Assembly: GCA_024399955.1 (NCBI GenBank)
Contig: JAKSNH010000012.1
Location: forward strand, 1-64,000
Direction: 5' to 3'
From: Paludibacteraceae bacterium
GTDB lineage: Bacteria > Bacteroidota > Bacteroidia > Bacteroidales > Paludibacteraceae
Length of the DNA: 64,000 nucleotides
Position 1 is the first letter of the stretch; every line of letters begins with the position of its first letter. This document shows, piece by piece, positions 56,151-63,826 of the stretch. The notes below the pieces were generated by a model that was not told where the DNA came from, ran no database searches, and saw only the letters and a program-made list of their open reading frames with translations. A program made the position numbers and the translations under genes.

Positions 56151-56521
56151 AAATAGCAAATTTGTAATTTTACTCTGCTTAATTACCCTATCCCCCTTCG
56201 CATAATTCGTATGATGGAACATTAAAAAACAGCGAAGACTCATTGATGCCATCACGCTGAACCCATGATGGAAGATTGATGTTATGGTGGAAACTCCAAT
56301 GAGAGTATACATTGTATAGTTCAAATGTGACTATGAATCTAAAAGTAAATCGCAGGGAGCTATTGAGCAAATCTGAGATAAAAACTATGCGATGGCATAC
56401 ATGTTAAATATTAAAAACAGTAGAATAAACTTGTGTGCCTAAAGAATAATATGTATGGTTCATATTTAAGTGATTATTTTTTTTATGCTGTTTATATTAA
56501 ATATGCAAATAAATAATAAAT
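56151..56521. other. A+T-rich gap of 371 bases
   Basis: No convincing gene is found. The minus strand has short open frames of about 60 codons (56188-56370), one reading YNVYSHWSFHHNINLPSWVQ; I cannot place it in a family. It marks the change to an A+T-rich block and may be a relic. Confidence 0.4.
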
Positions 56522-57334
56522 ATGATAGAAGATAAAAGTATTTTTAGTCGAGAAAAAATTCACGATATTAATATGCGTGTCGTGATTGTTCGCCTTGATT
56601 TCGCTGGTATAAACGATTTAAACGACCTTGTAAAGACATTTGAAAAGAATTTTCCCAAAGCATTCAAACATAAGTGTGTTATGGAGAATCGTGAGGTTAA
56701 TGTCTCTTTTAGAGAGAAAGATTTTGAATCAATTAGTAAGTCTCTCTCTCTACCAATCGAAACTATTAAAAGCGAACGTTTTGTTAGATATGAAGGCATA
56801 GAAGGTTGCATGTGCGATGTTTCTTTTGATATATCGCAATTCTATTTGTGCTTGACTATCAAATGCCATGATAACTATGATGGTCTTATGAGTTATGTCG
56901 CTCCTATGAAAGGCGCAATTAAATTATTCAAAGAGAAATTTCATTATTTTGTACCAAAACGTCTTGGAATCCGCAAAGTTAGAGTGCAGACAAAGGATAT
57001 TATGCACGAATTCAACGAGGTTTTTGAACCTTTTGTATTCGGATTTCCTACATTTGGTTTGGATAATCCGATTTCGCGTAAATCCGAATACTTTGACATA
57101 TTAGAGGATAGGGCAAATAATTTATGTTTTAATATTCGCCGAGAAATTGGATATGTTCAAAACAAGGATGGTGAGAATAAATATTCTACAACATTAGATA
57201 TTGATGCTTATTATCATGAACAGGCACTGCAGAATGGTAAAGTTAATGAAATGCTCACATATGCAAACCAAATGGAATTTGACATATACAAGGAGTGTAT
57301 GAAATTTAAATATTTATCTCAGATTAGTCACTAA
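56522..57334 (+). CDS. TIGR04255-like sporadically distributed protein
   Basis: The 270-residue product opens with a beta-rich half (VVIVRLDFAGINDLNDLVKT, VEGIEGCMCDVSFD-like GIEGCMCDVSFDISQFYL) and has RLGIRKVRVQTKD in the middle and YANQMEFDIYKECM at the end. This is the layout of the TIGR04255 family, known for patchy distribution; members are uncharacterised but often near mobile or defence genes. It is six bases before the MBL-fold gene, so the two are a unit. Base composition is A+T-rich compared with the polysaccharide genes. Confidence 0.7.
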   Translation: MIEDKSIFSREKIHDINMRVVIVRLDFAGINDLNDLVKTFEKNFPKAFKHKCVMENREVNVSFREKDFESISKSLSLPIETIKSERFVRYEGIEGCMCDVSFDISQFYLCLTIKCHDNYDGLMSYVAPMKGAIKLFKEKFHYFVPKRLGIRKVRVQTKDIMHEFNEVFEPFVFGFPTFGLDNPISRKSEYFDILEDRANNLCFNIRREIGYVQNKDGENKYSTTLDIDAYYHEQALQNGKVNEMLTYANQMEFDIYKECMKFKYLSQISH

Positions 57335-57339
57335 TAACT

Positions 57340-58344
57340 ATGAATCAGCCAATTCAAATAGATGACTGTTCGAAGGTGGAGCTACATATCCATGTCTTAG
57401 GTTATTATCCGAAAGGAGAATCTATATTAGTAGTACTATGGGATAATAGTGACTCAAGTGTGCTTGTCTCAATACTTATAGATTGTTATCAACAAAAGCA
57501 TGTTAACCGATTTGAGTCTGTTTTGGGAAAATATGGAATAGATAGAAGCAAATTGGATTATCTTATTTGGACACATCCAGATTTTGATCATTCTCTAGGA
57601 TTGCCTGAGATTATTGCGAGTTATACAAGTAAGAAGACAAATATTCTTGTTCCATTGGGATACAAGACGCAAGCGCTTAGGTCTTTAAATGGCAGCATCT
57701 ATCATGCGGCAATTGCAGTTTGGAATAAGGCAAAGAGAGATAAACGCACCGTTGTGCCTATTTCGACATCTGCTTTATTTGATAGTGCTCCCAATATAAC
57801 GAAACGATATAATGATGGCTTTAGCGACCTTTTGCTGTTTTCTATTGAAATTTTAGCTCCGTATTCAGAACACTCGTTTCATGTGACAGAAATTCTGAAA
57901 TCGTTTAACAAGAATGATATATCTATTGCATTTAATATACATTTTGGTGCATATCGTTTTTTCTTTGGTGGTGATGCGATGAATTTCTCTCTCAGTAGAA
58001 TAGATAATAATAGGCTTCGTGATACTGTTTTTATAAAAATTCCCCATCATGGGTCGTCCACATCTGATATTTTACCAAGTCTTTATGAGAAGGCACTAAC
58101 TTATCCTATCGGAAAGAAAAAAACAACAATAACCTCCGTAACCACTACGTTCGAAGATCATCCCACCCACCTGCCAGAGATGGGTGTACTTGATAAATAT
58201 AAGGGAATAGTAAAGAAAATCCTTCAAACCCAAGGAACCATACAAAATGACAATTATGGTATATGGTCGTTTGTCTATACACTAAATTCGCAAGTTCCGA
58301 AGGTTAGTAAGATAGGGGATGCATCAGTTTATTTTAGGGAGTAA
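57340..58344 (+). CDS. MBL-fold (ComEC-like) hydrolase
   Basis: The 334-residue product has a metallo-beta-lactamase fold with YLIWTHPDFDHSLGLPEIIA (the HxxxxDH metal motif), AYRFFFGGDAMNF with the next Asp, and VFIKIPHHGSSTSD with a His pair. The last segment, KIPHHGS, is typical of ComEC/Rec2-type domains, here without membrane segments. It likely cleaves a phosphoester or acts on nucleic acid. As partner of the TIGR04255-like gene it is a candidate effector of a two-gene defence unit; that is inference from context. Confidence 0.8.
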   Translation: MNQPIQIDDCSKVELHIHVLGYYPKGESILVVLWDNSDSSVLVSILIDCYQQKHVNRFESVLGKYGIDRSKLDYLIWTHPDFDHSLGLPEIIASYTSKKTNILVPLGYKTQALRSLNGSIYHAAIAVWNKAKRDKRTVVPISTSALFDSAPNITKRYNDGFSDLLLFSIEILAPYSEHSFHVTEILKSFNKNDISIAFNIHFGAYRFFFGGDAMNFSLSRIDNNRLRDTVFIKIPHHGSSTSDILPSLYEKALTYPIGKKKTTITSVTTTFEDHPTHLPEMGVLDKYKGIVKKILQTQGTIQNDNYGIWSFVYTLNSQVPKVSKIGDASVYFRE

Positions 58345-58381
58345 AATGTTGGTCTCTGTACTATTCTTTTAGGATCTTTCT

Positions 58382-58489
58382 ATGGAAATACCCATTGTTG
58401 ACTTTGGAGAAGATAATGTGTCTTTCCCTAAAGCTCTGGATGCCATTGCAGATGCGACTTCAGTAATGCTGACCATATATGACAACTAA
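58382..58489 (+). pseudogene. Short ORF, probable gene remnant
   Basis: It encodes 35 residues: MEIPIVDFGEDNVSFPKALD and a further 15 ending in YDN. The related text resumes in another frame after a stop, which suggests decay by indels. No family recognised. Confidence 0.4.
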
Positions 58490-58603
58490 CTGCTCTTCTT
58501 GTTGATTTTACGGCAATAGTGGCAGATAATGCCCATTCTGGTACAGATTTTGTCCTTTTTATAAATGAAAATGCTGCTGATATTATAGAAAAACGCAAAA
58601 ATA

Positions 58604-58635
58604 TTTGCATATATCAAAAAAAAGTTGTACTTTTG
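58604..58635 (+). promoter_or_regulatory. Promoter of the second Panacea pair
   Basis: TTTG (58604-58607, in TTTGCATATATC) and TACTTTTG (58628-58635) have a 20-base spacer. The leader to the ATG at 58657 is short. Confidence 0.88.
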
Positions 58636-58656
58636 CACGATTTTTAAAACTACGTT

Positions 58657-59256
58657 ATGATGAATTCTGCTTTGGCAATAGCCGCTCATGAGAATAAAAT
58701 AGGCGCTCTATTGGCATACATTTGTTTTCAAATTCCACAAATACATCTCCGTAAACTACTTAAGATAGTGTATCTTATTGATGAAAAATCCGTAAGAGAA
58801 CGTTCTATCCCTCTTACATGGTTAGATTATTATGCGTGGAAAAAAGGACCAGTTGCTCCAGATGTGTATGCTGTTAGAGATGGCGCTTTATCTGCTTATG
58901 TAACTTGTTGTAAAGAAGCAGATAAAAAATGGCATGTCTCGGCAAATGGTACTAATCCATATCTGATTGATCAAGCGATGGAGGCTTATAGTGAGTACGA
59001 GATGGATATCATCAATAGTGTGATTGCTCAGTGTAAAGAAAAATCGGCTGATGACTTAACAAATGAAACGCATCAGGAAGATTCGCTATGGTCACGGGTG
59101 GTTGCAAATAATCATGTTTCTTTTGATGAAACGGGACGCTCCAACTATAAAGTTGATTTAAATGAATTAAATGATGAGGTCGGGCGAGAAATTTATGTCG
59201 AGGCTTTGGATTGTGTTATGATGCAAGCGTCCCTTAATTCTTCGACACATGTTTGA
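58657..59256 (+). CDS. Panacea (DUF4065/SocA-like) antitoxin-like protein
   Basis: The 199-residue product has the Panacea core HLRKLLKIVYLIDEKSVRER, DYYAWKKGPVAPDVYAVRDG and a long C-terminal helical part. It is longer than the copy at 45700 and not closely related to it. It overlaps the following gene by eight bases, as expected of a coupled toxin-antitoxin pair, and has a strong promoter. An in-frame ATG at 58660 is an alternative start. Confidence 0.85.
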   Translation: MMNSALAIAAHENKIGALLAYICFQIPQIHLRKLLKIVYLIDEKSVRERSIPLTWLDYYAWKKGPVAPDVYAVRDGALSAYVTCCKEADKKWHVSANGTNPYLIDQAMEAYSEYEMDIINSVIAQCKEKSADDLTNETHQEDSLWSRVVANNHVSFDETGRSNYKVDLNELNDEVGREIYVEALDCVMMQASLNSSTHV

Positions 59257-59716
59257 GCCTGGAGTTGTTACGTACGGGTTTGCTAAGAATATCACTAATC
59301 CGAAGAATAAGTATGCGATTAGTTTGTTCCGAGATGCAAATGTGCACGTTTTGATACATTTTACGACAAGTCAGCCGCGTGCCGGTGTTCCCGAAGAACA
59401 GATTCATCATGGTATCAATAAGAATGATGTTGGAGAAGTAATGTCCTTTGTGTTTGAATCAGGCGTGGCAATTGGTACAACTCCCAATGGTGGCCGTTTT
59501 AGTTTCCCCCAGCGAACCATAATGCAGTTTGACTATGGCTTCTTGCGTGATACAGATTGGAATTTGCAACAACAATTTTCTAATCTTGAAGTTAAATGTC
59601 ACTTAGATGAGAATATCTATCTTGACTTAATATATGCAATGTATAGGAGTAAACGCACACCGAATGAATATAAGTCATATTTAAAGAAAGTATTGGATGA
59701 TGCGTATAATGGATAG
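59249..59716 (+). CDS. Putative toxin partner of the Panacea protein
   Basis: The 155-residue product begins PGVVTYGFAKNITNPKNKYA and has VHVLIHFTTSQPRAGVPEEQ, FSFPQRTIMQFDY, and a C-terminal helix with YAMYRSKRTPNEYKSYLKKV. The N-terminal beta strands and the repeated basic and polar residues resemble small beta-barrel mRNA interferases, but no catalytic set can be named. It is called a toxin by position behind a Panacea gene, a known arrangement. I do not recognise the family. Confidence 0.6.
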   Translation: MFEPGVVTYGFAKNITNPKNKYAISLFRDANVHVLIHFTTSQPRAGVPEEQIHHGINKNDVGEVMSFVFESGVAIGTTPNGGRFSFPQRTIMQFDYGFLRDTDWNLQQQFSNLEVKCHLDENIYLDLIYAMYRSKRTPNEYKSYLKKVLDDAYNG

Positions 59717-59855
59717 TTTCTGTATATGCATTAATTGATATAGAGCTTGATAAACGTTAAGACTATTTCGTCACTTCTAATCTTTGAACAGATTTGGTAA
59801 CTGTGTAATTAACACCCAACCTGCTCAATAGAATTAAAATCTTAATAATTCCATC

Positions 59856-59892
59856 AAAAAATGGCAACTTCATGTGAAAATTGCCATTTTTT
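59856..59892 (+). terminator. Terminator of the Panacea pair
   Basis: AAAAAATGGCAA (59856-59867) pairs exactly with TTGCCATTTTTT (59881-59892) around 13 bases. Its T tract runs into the -33 box of the next promoter. Confidence 0.88.
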
Positions 59893-59924
59893 TTTGCATA
59901 TATGCAAATTATTTTGTATCTTTG
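59893..59924 (+). promoter_or_regulatory. Promoter of the glycosyltransferase gene at 59942
   Basis: TTTG (59893-59896) and TATCTTTG (59917-59924) have a 20-base spacer. The same promoter and leader recur at 63229-63277. Confidence 0.9.
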
Positions 59925-59941
59925 CACCCAAATTGTAGTTT

Positions 59942-60865
59942 ATGGAAAATCAATACAAATACACCGTCTGCATTCATTGCATGACGTACAATCACGAAAA
60001 CTATCTGGCTGATGCGCTGGAAGGCTTTGTGATGCAGAAAACAACCTTCCCTTTTGTCGCCGTTGTTATAGACGATTTCTCTACCGATGGCACGGCTGAT
60101 GTCTTGCGCAAATACGAAGCCAAGTATCCTGATATCATCAAGGCAGTTTATCTCACAGAGAATTATTACTCCCAACGCAAGTCCAAGAAACCTTTTTTAG
60201 AACCCTACGATAGCCAATCTAAGTACATCGCCATCTGCGAAGGAGATGACTATTGGACCGACCCATATAAACTGCAGAAGCAAGTAGATTTTTTGGAAAG
60301 TCATGATGATTACTCCATGTGCTTTCATAAAGTCAAGGTCTTGTCATATAACATGTCTCGTGATTCTATTTTATATGATCATTTAGAGGAACGGGAATAT
60401 ACCGCACGTGAGGTGTACGATAAGTGGACAATACCAACATGTTCGGAGATGCATCGTGCAAATATTCATATCCCGCCTGTACCCAAGGGGTTCCCATTCG
60501 GTGATATTTATGCTTATCTAAATATGTTGCGACAAGGGAGAGGCTATTGCCTGGGATTTGAAGGTGGCGTATATAGACGAGTTCAAACAGGTGTATCAAG
60601 TCAGGATAATGAGAAAATGTATATTCGTCTTATTCACCAATATGAGCAGATGTTACAATTGTTTCCTGAATTACAAGATATAACCTTGCGTAATATTGAA
60701 ATCTACCGCAATGAGTTGGCAGCAAATTATGTATTTAAAGGCAGTTATAAATATCGTTTTCAGAAAATGAAGCAGAATCCTAAACTGATTTATCGCCCAT
60801 ATATGTTGAAAACTTTATTTTGGCATATTATGAAATTAAATAAAAATATAATTATTGATTTATAA
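59942..60865 (+). CDS. Family 2 glycosyltransferase
   Basis: The 307-residue product has CIHCMTYNHENYLADALEGF, VIDDFSTDGTADVLRKYEAK and YIAICEGDDYWTDPYKLQKQ, and is a paralogue of the gene at 48834. A copy of its promoter and first 21 codons lies at 63229-63340. The gene has its own promoter, unlike most of the locus. Confidence 0.92.
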   Translation: MENQYKYTVCIHCMTYNHENYLADALEGFVMQKTTFPFVAVVIDDFSTDGTADVLRKYEAKYPDIIKAVYLTENYYSQRKSKKPFLEPYDSQSKYIAICEGDDYWTDPYKLQKQVDFLESHDDYSMCFHKVKVLSYNMSRDSILYDHLEEREYTAREVYDKWTIPTCSEMHRANIHIPPVPKGFPFGDIYAYLNMLRQGRGYCLGFEGGVYRRVQTGVSSQDNEKMYIRLIHQYEQMLQLFPELQDITLRNIEIYRNELAANYVFKGSYKYRFQKMKQNPKLIYRPYMLKTLFWHIMKLNKNIIIDL

Positions 60866-60873
60866 GTGGTATA

Positions 60874-60999
60874 ATGAATATCCTTTTTGTTGATGCACAT
60901 AATCCATTTGAACCGCAGAAAAATGGGGCGAGTCTATTCGCTTTACGGCCAAATATTATAAACTTCTGCAAAAATTTGGTAAGGAAAGGGTACGTATAA
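60874..60999 (+). pseudogene. Remnant of a family 4-type glycosyltransferase, N-terminus only
   Basis: The 41-residue ORF begins MNILFVDAHNPFEPQKNGAS and ends LVRKGYV. This is the pattern of the first strand and loop of GT4-type enzymes, with nothing after it. Its stop overlaps the next start (TAATG). It is either a decayed gene or a leader that couples translation to the next gene. Confidence 0.5.
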
Positions 61000-61952
61000 T
61001 GGTTAGTATCGTCATCCCACTATATAACAAAGAGAAAGCCATCGTTCGCACACTTGACTCCGTCTTGGCGCAAACCTATACGGACTACGAGGTTATCGTC
61101 GTTAATGATGGCAGCACCGATAATTCCAAACAGGTGGTGGAGGAGTATATACAATTATCAATTATCAATAGCCAGAACGGCGATAAATCATCAATCCGTT
61201 TGATTAATCAATCAAACGGTGGTGTTTGCTCCGCTCGCAATCGTGGTATTCAGGAGGCCCAAGGAGAATATATCGCCTTCCTAGATGCGGATGATTTATG
61301 GGATAAAGATTATCTTGCAGAGCAAGTTCGAATGATGTCCGACTTTCCTAAGGCTGCTATGTGGGGAATTAACTTTGCTGAAATGTATGATGGCAAACTC
61401 GTACGAGAATTACCAACAGGTTTGCAAAAGGGGTATCGCGGATATGTGGAAGATTATTTCAATATTCCAGGACGCATCTCGGATTTATTCTGTTCTTCAT
61501 CAGTAGTAATTCATAAAGAGGTATTTGACAAGGTCGGCTATTTTGATGAGCGAATCAAATATGCCGAAGATACGGATATGTGGTGGCGCATCATTGCGCG
61601 TTATCCGGTTGCATTCTATGACCGATATATGGTGTTCTACCAATTTGATGCAGAGAATCGAGCATTGCAACGTACTCGTAAGTTCAAATTCTTTTTGCCG
61701 TGCTATCCCGATAAATATAAACCATTTAAGGATAATGTCTCATTCTATCGCTATACCCAGCGATGGTGCGCCCAACGTATCAAAATAGCATATTTTGGAA
61801 CGGATGATGAAGATCGTCAATATGCCACTAAGGCTAAAGATATGGTTGATATTAAAGTTCTACCGCTTAAGTATATACTTTTCTTTAAATTGCCATATTC
61901 CATTGCTAAGTGGCTGCATAACTTAGACCTAAAAAGATTGCACAAAGCATGA
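60999..61952 (+). CDS. Family 2 glycosyltransferase, tandem copy 1
   Basis: The 317-residue product has VSIVIPLYNKEKAIVRTLDS, VVNDGSTDNSKQVVEEYIQ, SNGGVCSARNRGIQEAQGEY and FLDADDLWDKDYL with the metal-binding Asp pair. Between VVEEYIQ and SSIRLINQSNGG is a loop of about 12 residues, LSIINSQNGDKS, encoded by an AATCA-type repeat. It ends with a basic helical tail. It overlaps the next copy by four bases. Confidence 0.92.
   Translation: MVSIVIPLYNKEKAIVRTLDSVLAQTYTDYEVIVVNDGSTDNSKQVVEEYIQLSIINSQNGDKSSIRLINQSNGGVCSARNRGIQEAQGEYIAFLDADDLWDKDYLAEQVRMMSDFPKAAMWGINFAEMYDGKLVRELPTGLQKGYRGYVEDYFNIPGRISDLFCSSSVVIHKEVFDKVGYFDERIKYAEDTDMWWRIIARYPVAFYDRYMVFYQFDAENRALQRTRKFKFFLPCYPDKYKPFKDNVSFYRYTQRWCAQRIKIAYFGTDDEDRQYATKAKDMVDIKVLPLKYILFFKLPYSIAKWLHNLDLKRLHKA
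61197..61220 (+). repeat. Perfect 10-bp inverted repeat in glycosyltransferase copy 1
   Basis: CCGTTTGATT (61197-61206) and AATCAAACGG (61211-61220) flank AATC. It is conserved at 62146-62169 in copy 2 with a changed loop base. Confidence 0.85.
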
Positions 61953-62875
61953 TATCAATCATCATCCCTCTATATAACAAAGAACAGTCTATTGTTCGCA
62001 CACTCGACTCCGTCTTGGTGCAGACCTATACGGATTATGAGGTCATCATCGTCAATGATGGCAGCACCGACCATTCCCGCGAAGTAGTGGAGGAGTATAT
62101 ACAATCATCAATTATCAATAGCCGGAACGGCGAGCAATCATCAATCCGTTTGATTAACCAATCAAACGGTGGCGTTTGCTCCGCTCGCAATCGTGGTATT
62201 CAGGAGGCTAAAGGTGAGTATGTCGCCTTCTTGGATGGGGATGACCTGTGGGCTCCTACTTATTTGGAGGAATTGGCTGCCCTTATTGCTGATTATCCCT
62301 CTGCTGCTATCTATGGTATTGGCTGTCGTCATATAGATAGCAATGAATTGCCCAATACTCATTTTCAAGCCACTTTCCGTGGTCTTCTAGCCGATTGGTC
62401 TATGCGCGGAGCTGCTTTTACCGGCAGTAGCACCACTATTCGTAAGGACGTGTTTGATGCTGTTGGCATGTTTGATACGCGCATGACGCATGGTGAAGAT
62501 TTAGATATGTGGTGGCGGGTGTTGTTGCGATATGATGGTGCTTATTGTGATCAACCATTGGCATTCTATCGCCAGAATAGCGAAAATCGTGCTATGAATA
62601 GGGTCATGCCGTTAGAGAAACACATACCGTATTATATAGACAAATATGCGAATGCTCGTGCCAAAGATGCTGCCTTTCGCAAGTTCTTCGATACCCAGAT
62701 GGTCTATCGCCTCTATCCGTATCTCTTTGAACCGCAATACCGCAAGGATGCCCGACGTCTCTCTCGCAAGTTAGACTATTCCCAACTCAAGTGGTCCTTG
62801 CACTTCCGCATGGTTTGCCCGCACCTCTATCGCTTGTATGAGCGACTAAAGTTCAACCTCCATCATCCCAACTAA
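61949..62875 (+). CDS. Family 2 glycosyltransferase, tandem copy 2
   Basis: The 308-residue product has ISIIIPLYNKEQSIVRTLDS, IVNDGSTDHSREVVEEYIQ and FLDGDDLWAPTYL, where the second metal-binding residue is preceded by Gly instead of Ala. The first about 90 residues are very similar to copy 1, also at DNA level; the rest differs, suggesting different acceptors. It carries the same AATCA-type loop (SSIINSRNGEQSSI). It ends the polysaccharide genes in this window. Confidence 0.92.
   Translation: MISIIIPLYNKEQSIVRTLDSVLVQTYTDYEVIIVNDGSTDHSREVVEEYIQSSIINSRNGEQSSIRLINQSNGGVCSARNRGIQEAKGEYVAFLDGDDLWAPTYLEELAALIADYPSAAIYGIGCRHIDSNELPNTHFQATFRGLLADWSMRGAAFTGSSTTIRKDVFDAVGMFDTRMTHGEDLDMWWRVLLRYDGAYCDQPLAFYRQNSENRAMNRVMPLEKHIPYYIDKYANARAKDAAFRKFFDTQMVYRLYPYLFEPQYRKDARRLSRKLDYSQLKWSLHFRMVCPHLYRLYERLKFNLHHPN
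62146..62169 (+). repeat. Inverted repeat in glycosyltransferase copy 2
   Basis: CCGTTTGATT (62146-62155) and AATCAAACGG (62160-62169) flank AACC. Confidence 0.85.
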
Positions 62876-62984
62876 CTCCGGATAAAGAGAAACAAGAGTA
62901 GGGGGGGTACGAGATTAGAGAATGGAGTGGGAAAAATGACAAAATTGTGTGTTAGGTGAGAAATCGTGAAAAAATCCCACCAAA

Positions 62985-63016
62985 TTTGCATATATCGGAA
63001 AAAAGTAGTAATTTTG
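62985..63016 (+). promoter_or_regulatory. Promoter of the serine-type tRNA
   Basis: TTTG (62985-62988, in TTTGCATATATC) and TAATTTTG (63009-63016) have a 20-base spacer. Transcription would start at about the first base of the tRNA. Confidence 0.85.
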
Positions 63017-63021
63017 CATTC

Positions 63022-63107
63022 GGAAAGGTGGCTGAGTGGTTTAAGGCGCCTGACTGATAATCAGGTAAACATTATTTGTTTCAGGGGTTCGAATCCCCTC
63101 CTCTCAT
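63022..63107 (+). tRNA. Type II (serine-like) tRNA with apparent GAU anticodon
   Basis: The cloverleaf reads: acceptor GGAAAGG with CCTCTCA, D-arm GCT/GGC, anticodon stem CCTGA/TCAGG, loop CTGATAA, a long variable arm (AAAC/GTTT), and T-arm AGGGG-TTCGAAT-CCCCT. The long variable arm and GGCTGAGTGG text are of serine type, but the anticodon is GAT, which reads isoleucine codons; the usual tRNA-Ser loop is CTGCTAA, one base away. Acceptor pairs 1-72 (G-A) and 4-69 (A-C) are mismatched. The gene may be a decayed tRNA-Ser, a special tRNA, or misread by me at the loop. CCA is not encoded. Confidence 0.8.
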
Positions 63108-63108
63108 A

Positions 63109-63136
63109 GGGTAGGCAATCTTGTCTGCCCTTTTTT
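63109..63136 (+). terminator. Terminator of the tRNA
   Basis: GGGTAGGCA (63109-63117) pairs with TGTCTGCCC (63122-63130), with two wobble pairs, and is followed by six Ts. Confidence 0.85.
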
Positions 63137-63228
63137 ATTTAACAATTTACAGAATGTGAGTGATAAATAGGAAAATTCAGAAAAAACTTACCTATTCTCT
63201 TAATCCATATATAATTATTTTGAAATTA

Positions 63229-63260
63229 TTTGCATATATCCATTTTTTTTTGTATCTTTG
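63229..63260 (+). promoter_or_regulatory. Duplicated promoter in front of the truncated glycosyltransferase copy
   Basis: TTTG (63229-63232, in TTTGCATATATC) and TATCTTTG (63253-63260) have a 20-base spacer. From the -7 box on it matches 59917 onward almost exactly. Confidence 0.9.
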
Positions 63261-63277
63261 CACCCAGATTGTAGTTT

Positions 63278-63349
63278 ATGGAAAACCAGTACAAATACTC
63301 CGTCTGCATTCATTGCATGACATATAATCACGAAAAGTATCTAAAATAA
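63278..63349 (+). pseudogene. Truncated copy of the glycosyltransferase 5' end (23 codons)
   Basis: The ORF reads MENQYKYSVCIHCMTYNHEK and then YLK and stop, against MENQYKYTVCIHCMTYNHEN in the gene at 59942. The match covers leader and codons 1-21, then breaks off. The P-loop gene starts seven bases after its stop, so the fragment now serves as promoter and possibly as a leader peptide for that gene. Confidence 0.8.
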
Positions 63350-63356
63350 ATCAAAT

Positions 63357-63821
63357 ATGTCACGAAAGAAACTATTAATTATCGACAAGGGTGTCGGATA
63401 TACTGGGAAATCTACCGCAGTTAAAGAGATAATCCGGATGTTAAAGGATGTATATAAATTATATCCTAAACCGATATACGAAGAAGATAATTTTGACGAA
63501 ACAGATGTTGCGTGCGTTTTTATGCTGAATGGTGTTAAGATTGGTATAGAGAGTTGTGGCGATCCCGGATCTCGCCTTCCGGATACTCTTACAATATTTG
63601 ATGATAATTATCATTGCGATATTATCCTTTGCGCAAGTAGGACAAAAGGAGAAATCATGGATACCATCACGTCTATGGGGGATAAATACACCTTACTATA
63701 TGCACCACATTATTATCATGAAGATACTGAAGATTGCGCATTCGTTACGAGCTTAAATGCTCGGTATGCTAGGAATATCGTGGAGATTATGATGGAGTGG
63801 ATCGCAAAACATAGAGAATAG
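63357..63821 (+). CDS. P-loop protein of unknown function
   Basis: The 154-residue product begins KKLLIIDKGVGYTGKSTAVK, a Walker A motif (GxxxxGKS) next to the N-terminus, and continues with VFMLNGVKIGIESCGDPGSR and IILCASRTKGEIMDTITSMG as the likely nucleotide-fold strands. No other family mark is seen. It could be a small kinase or a sensor ATPase. It sits five bases before an FRG-domain gene, so the two are probably one unit. Confidence 0.75.
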   Translation: MSRKKLLIIDKGVGYTGKSTAVKEIIRMLKDVYKLYPKPIYEEDNFDETDVACVFMLNGVKIGIESCGDPGSRLPDTLTIFDDNYHCDIILCASRTKGEIMDTITSMGDKYTLLYAPHYYHEDTEDCAFVTSLNARYARNIVEIMMEWIAKHRE

Positions 63822-63826
63822 AAAAT

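Larger units (their letters stand above)
58345..58656. other. 312-base gap with ORF remnants and a promoter
   Basis: The gap holds the short frame at 58382-58489 and, in another frame further on, ADNAHSGTDFVLFINENAAD and a charged tail. The two together look like one decayed gene. The promoter of the second Panacea pair is at its right end. Confidence 0.5.
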
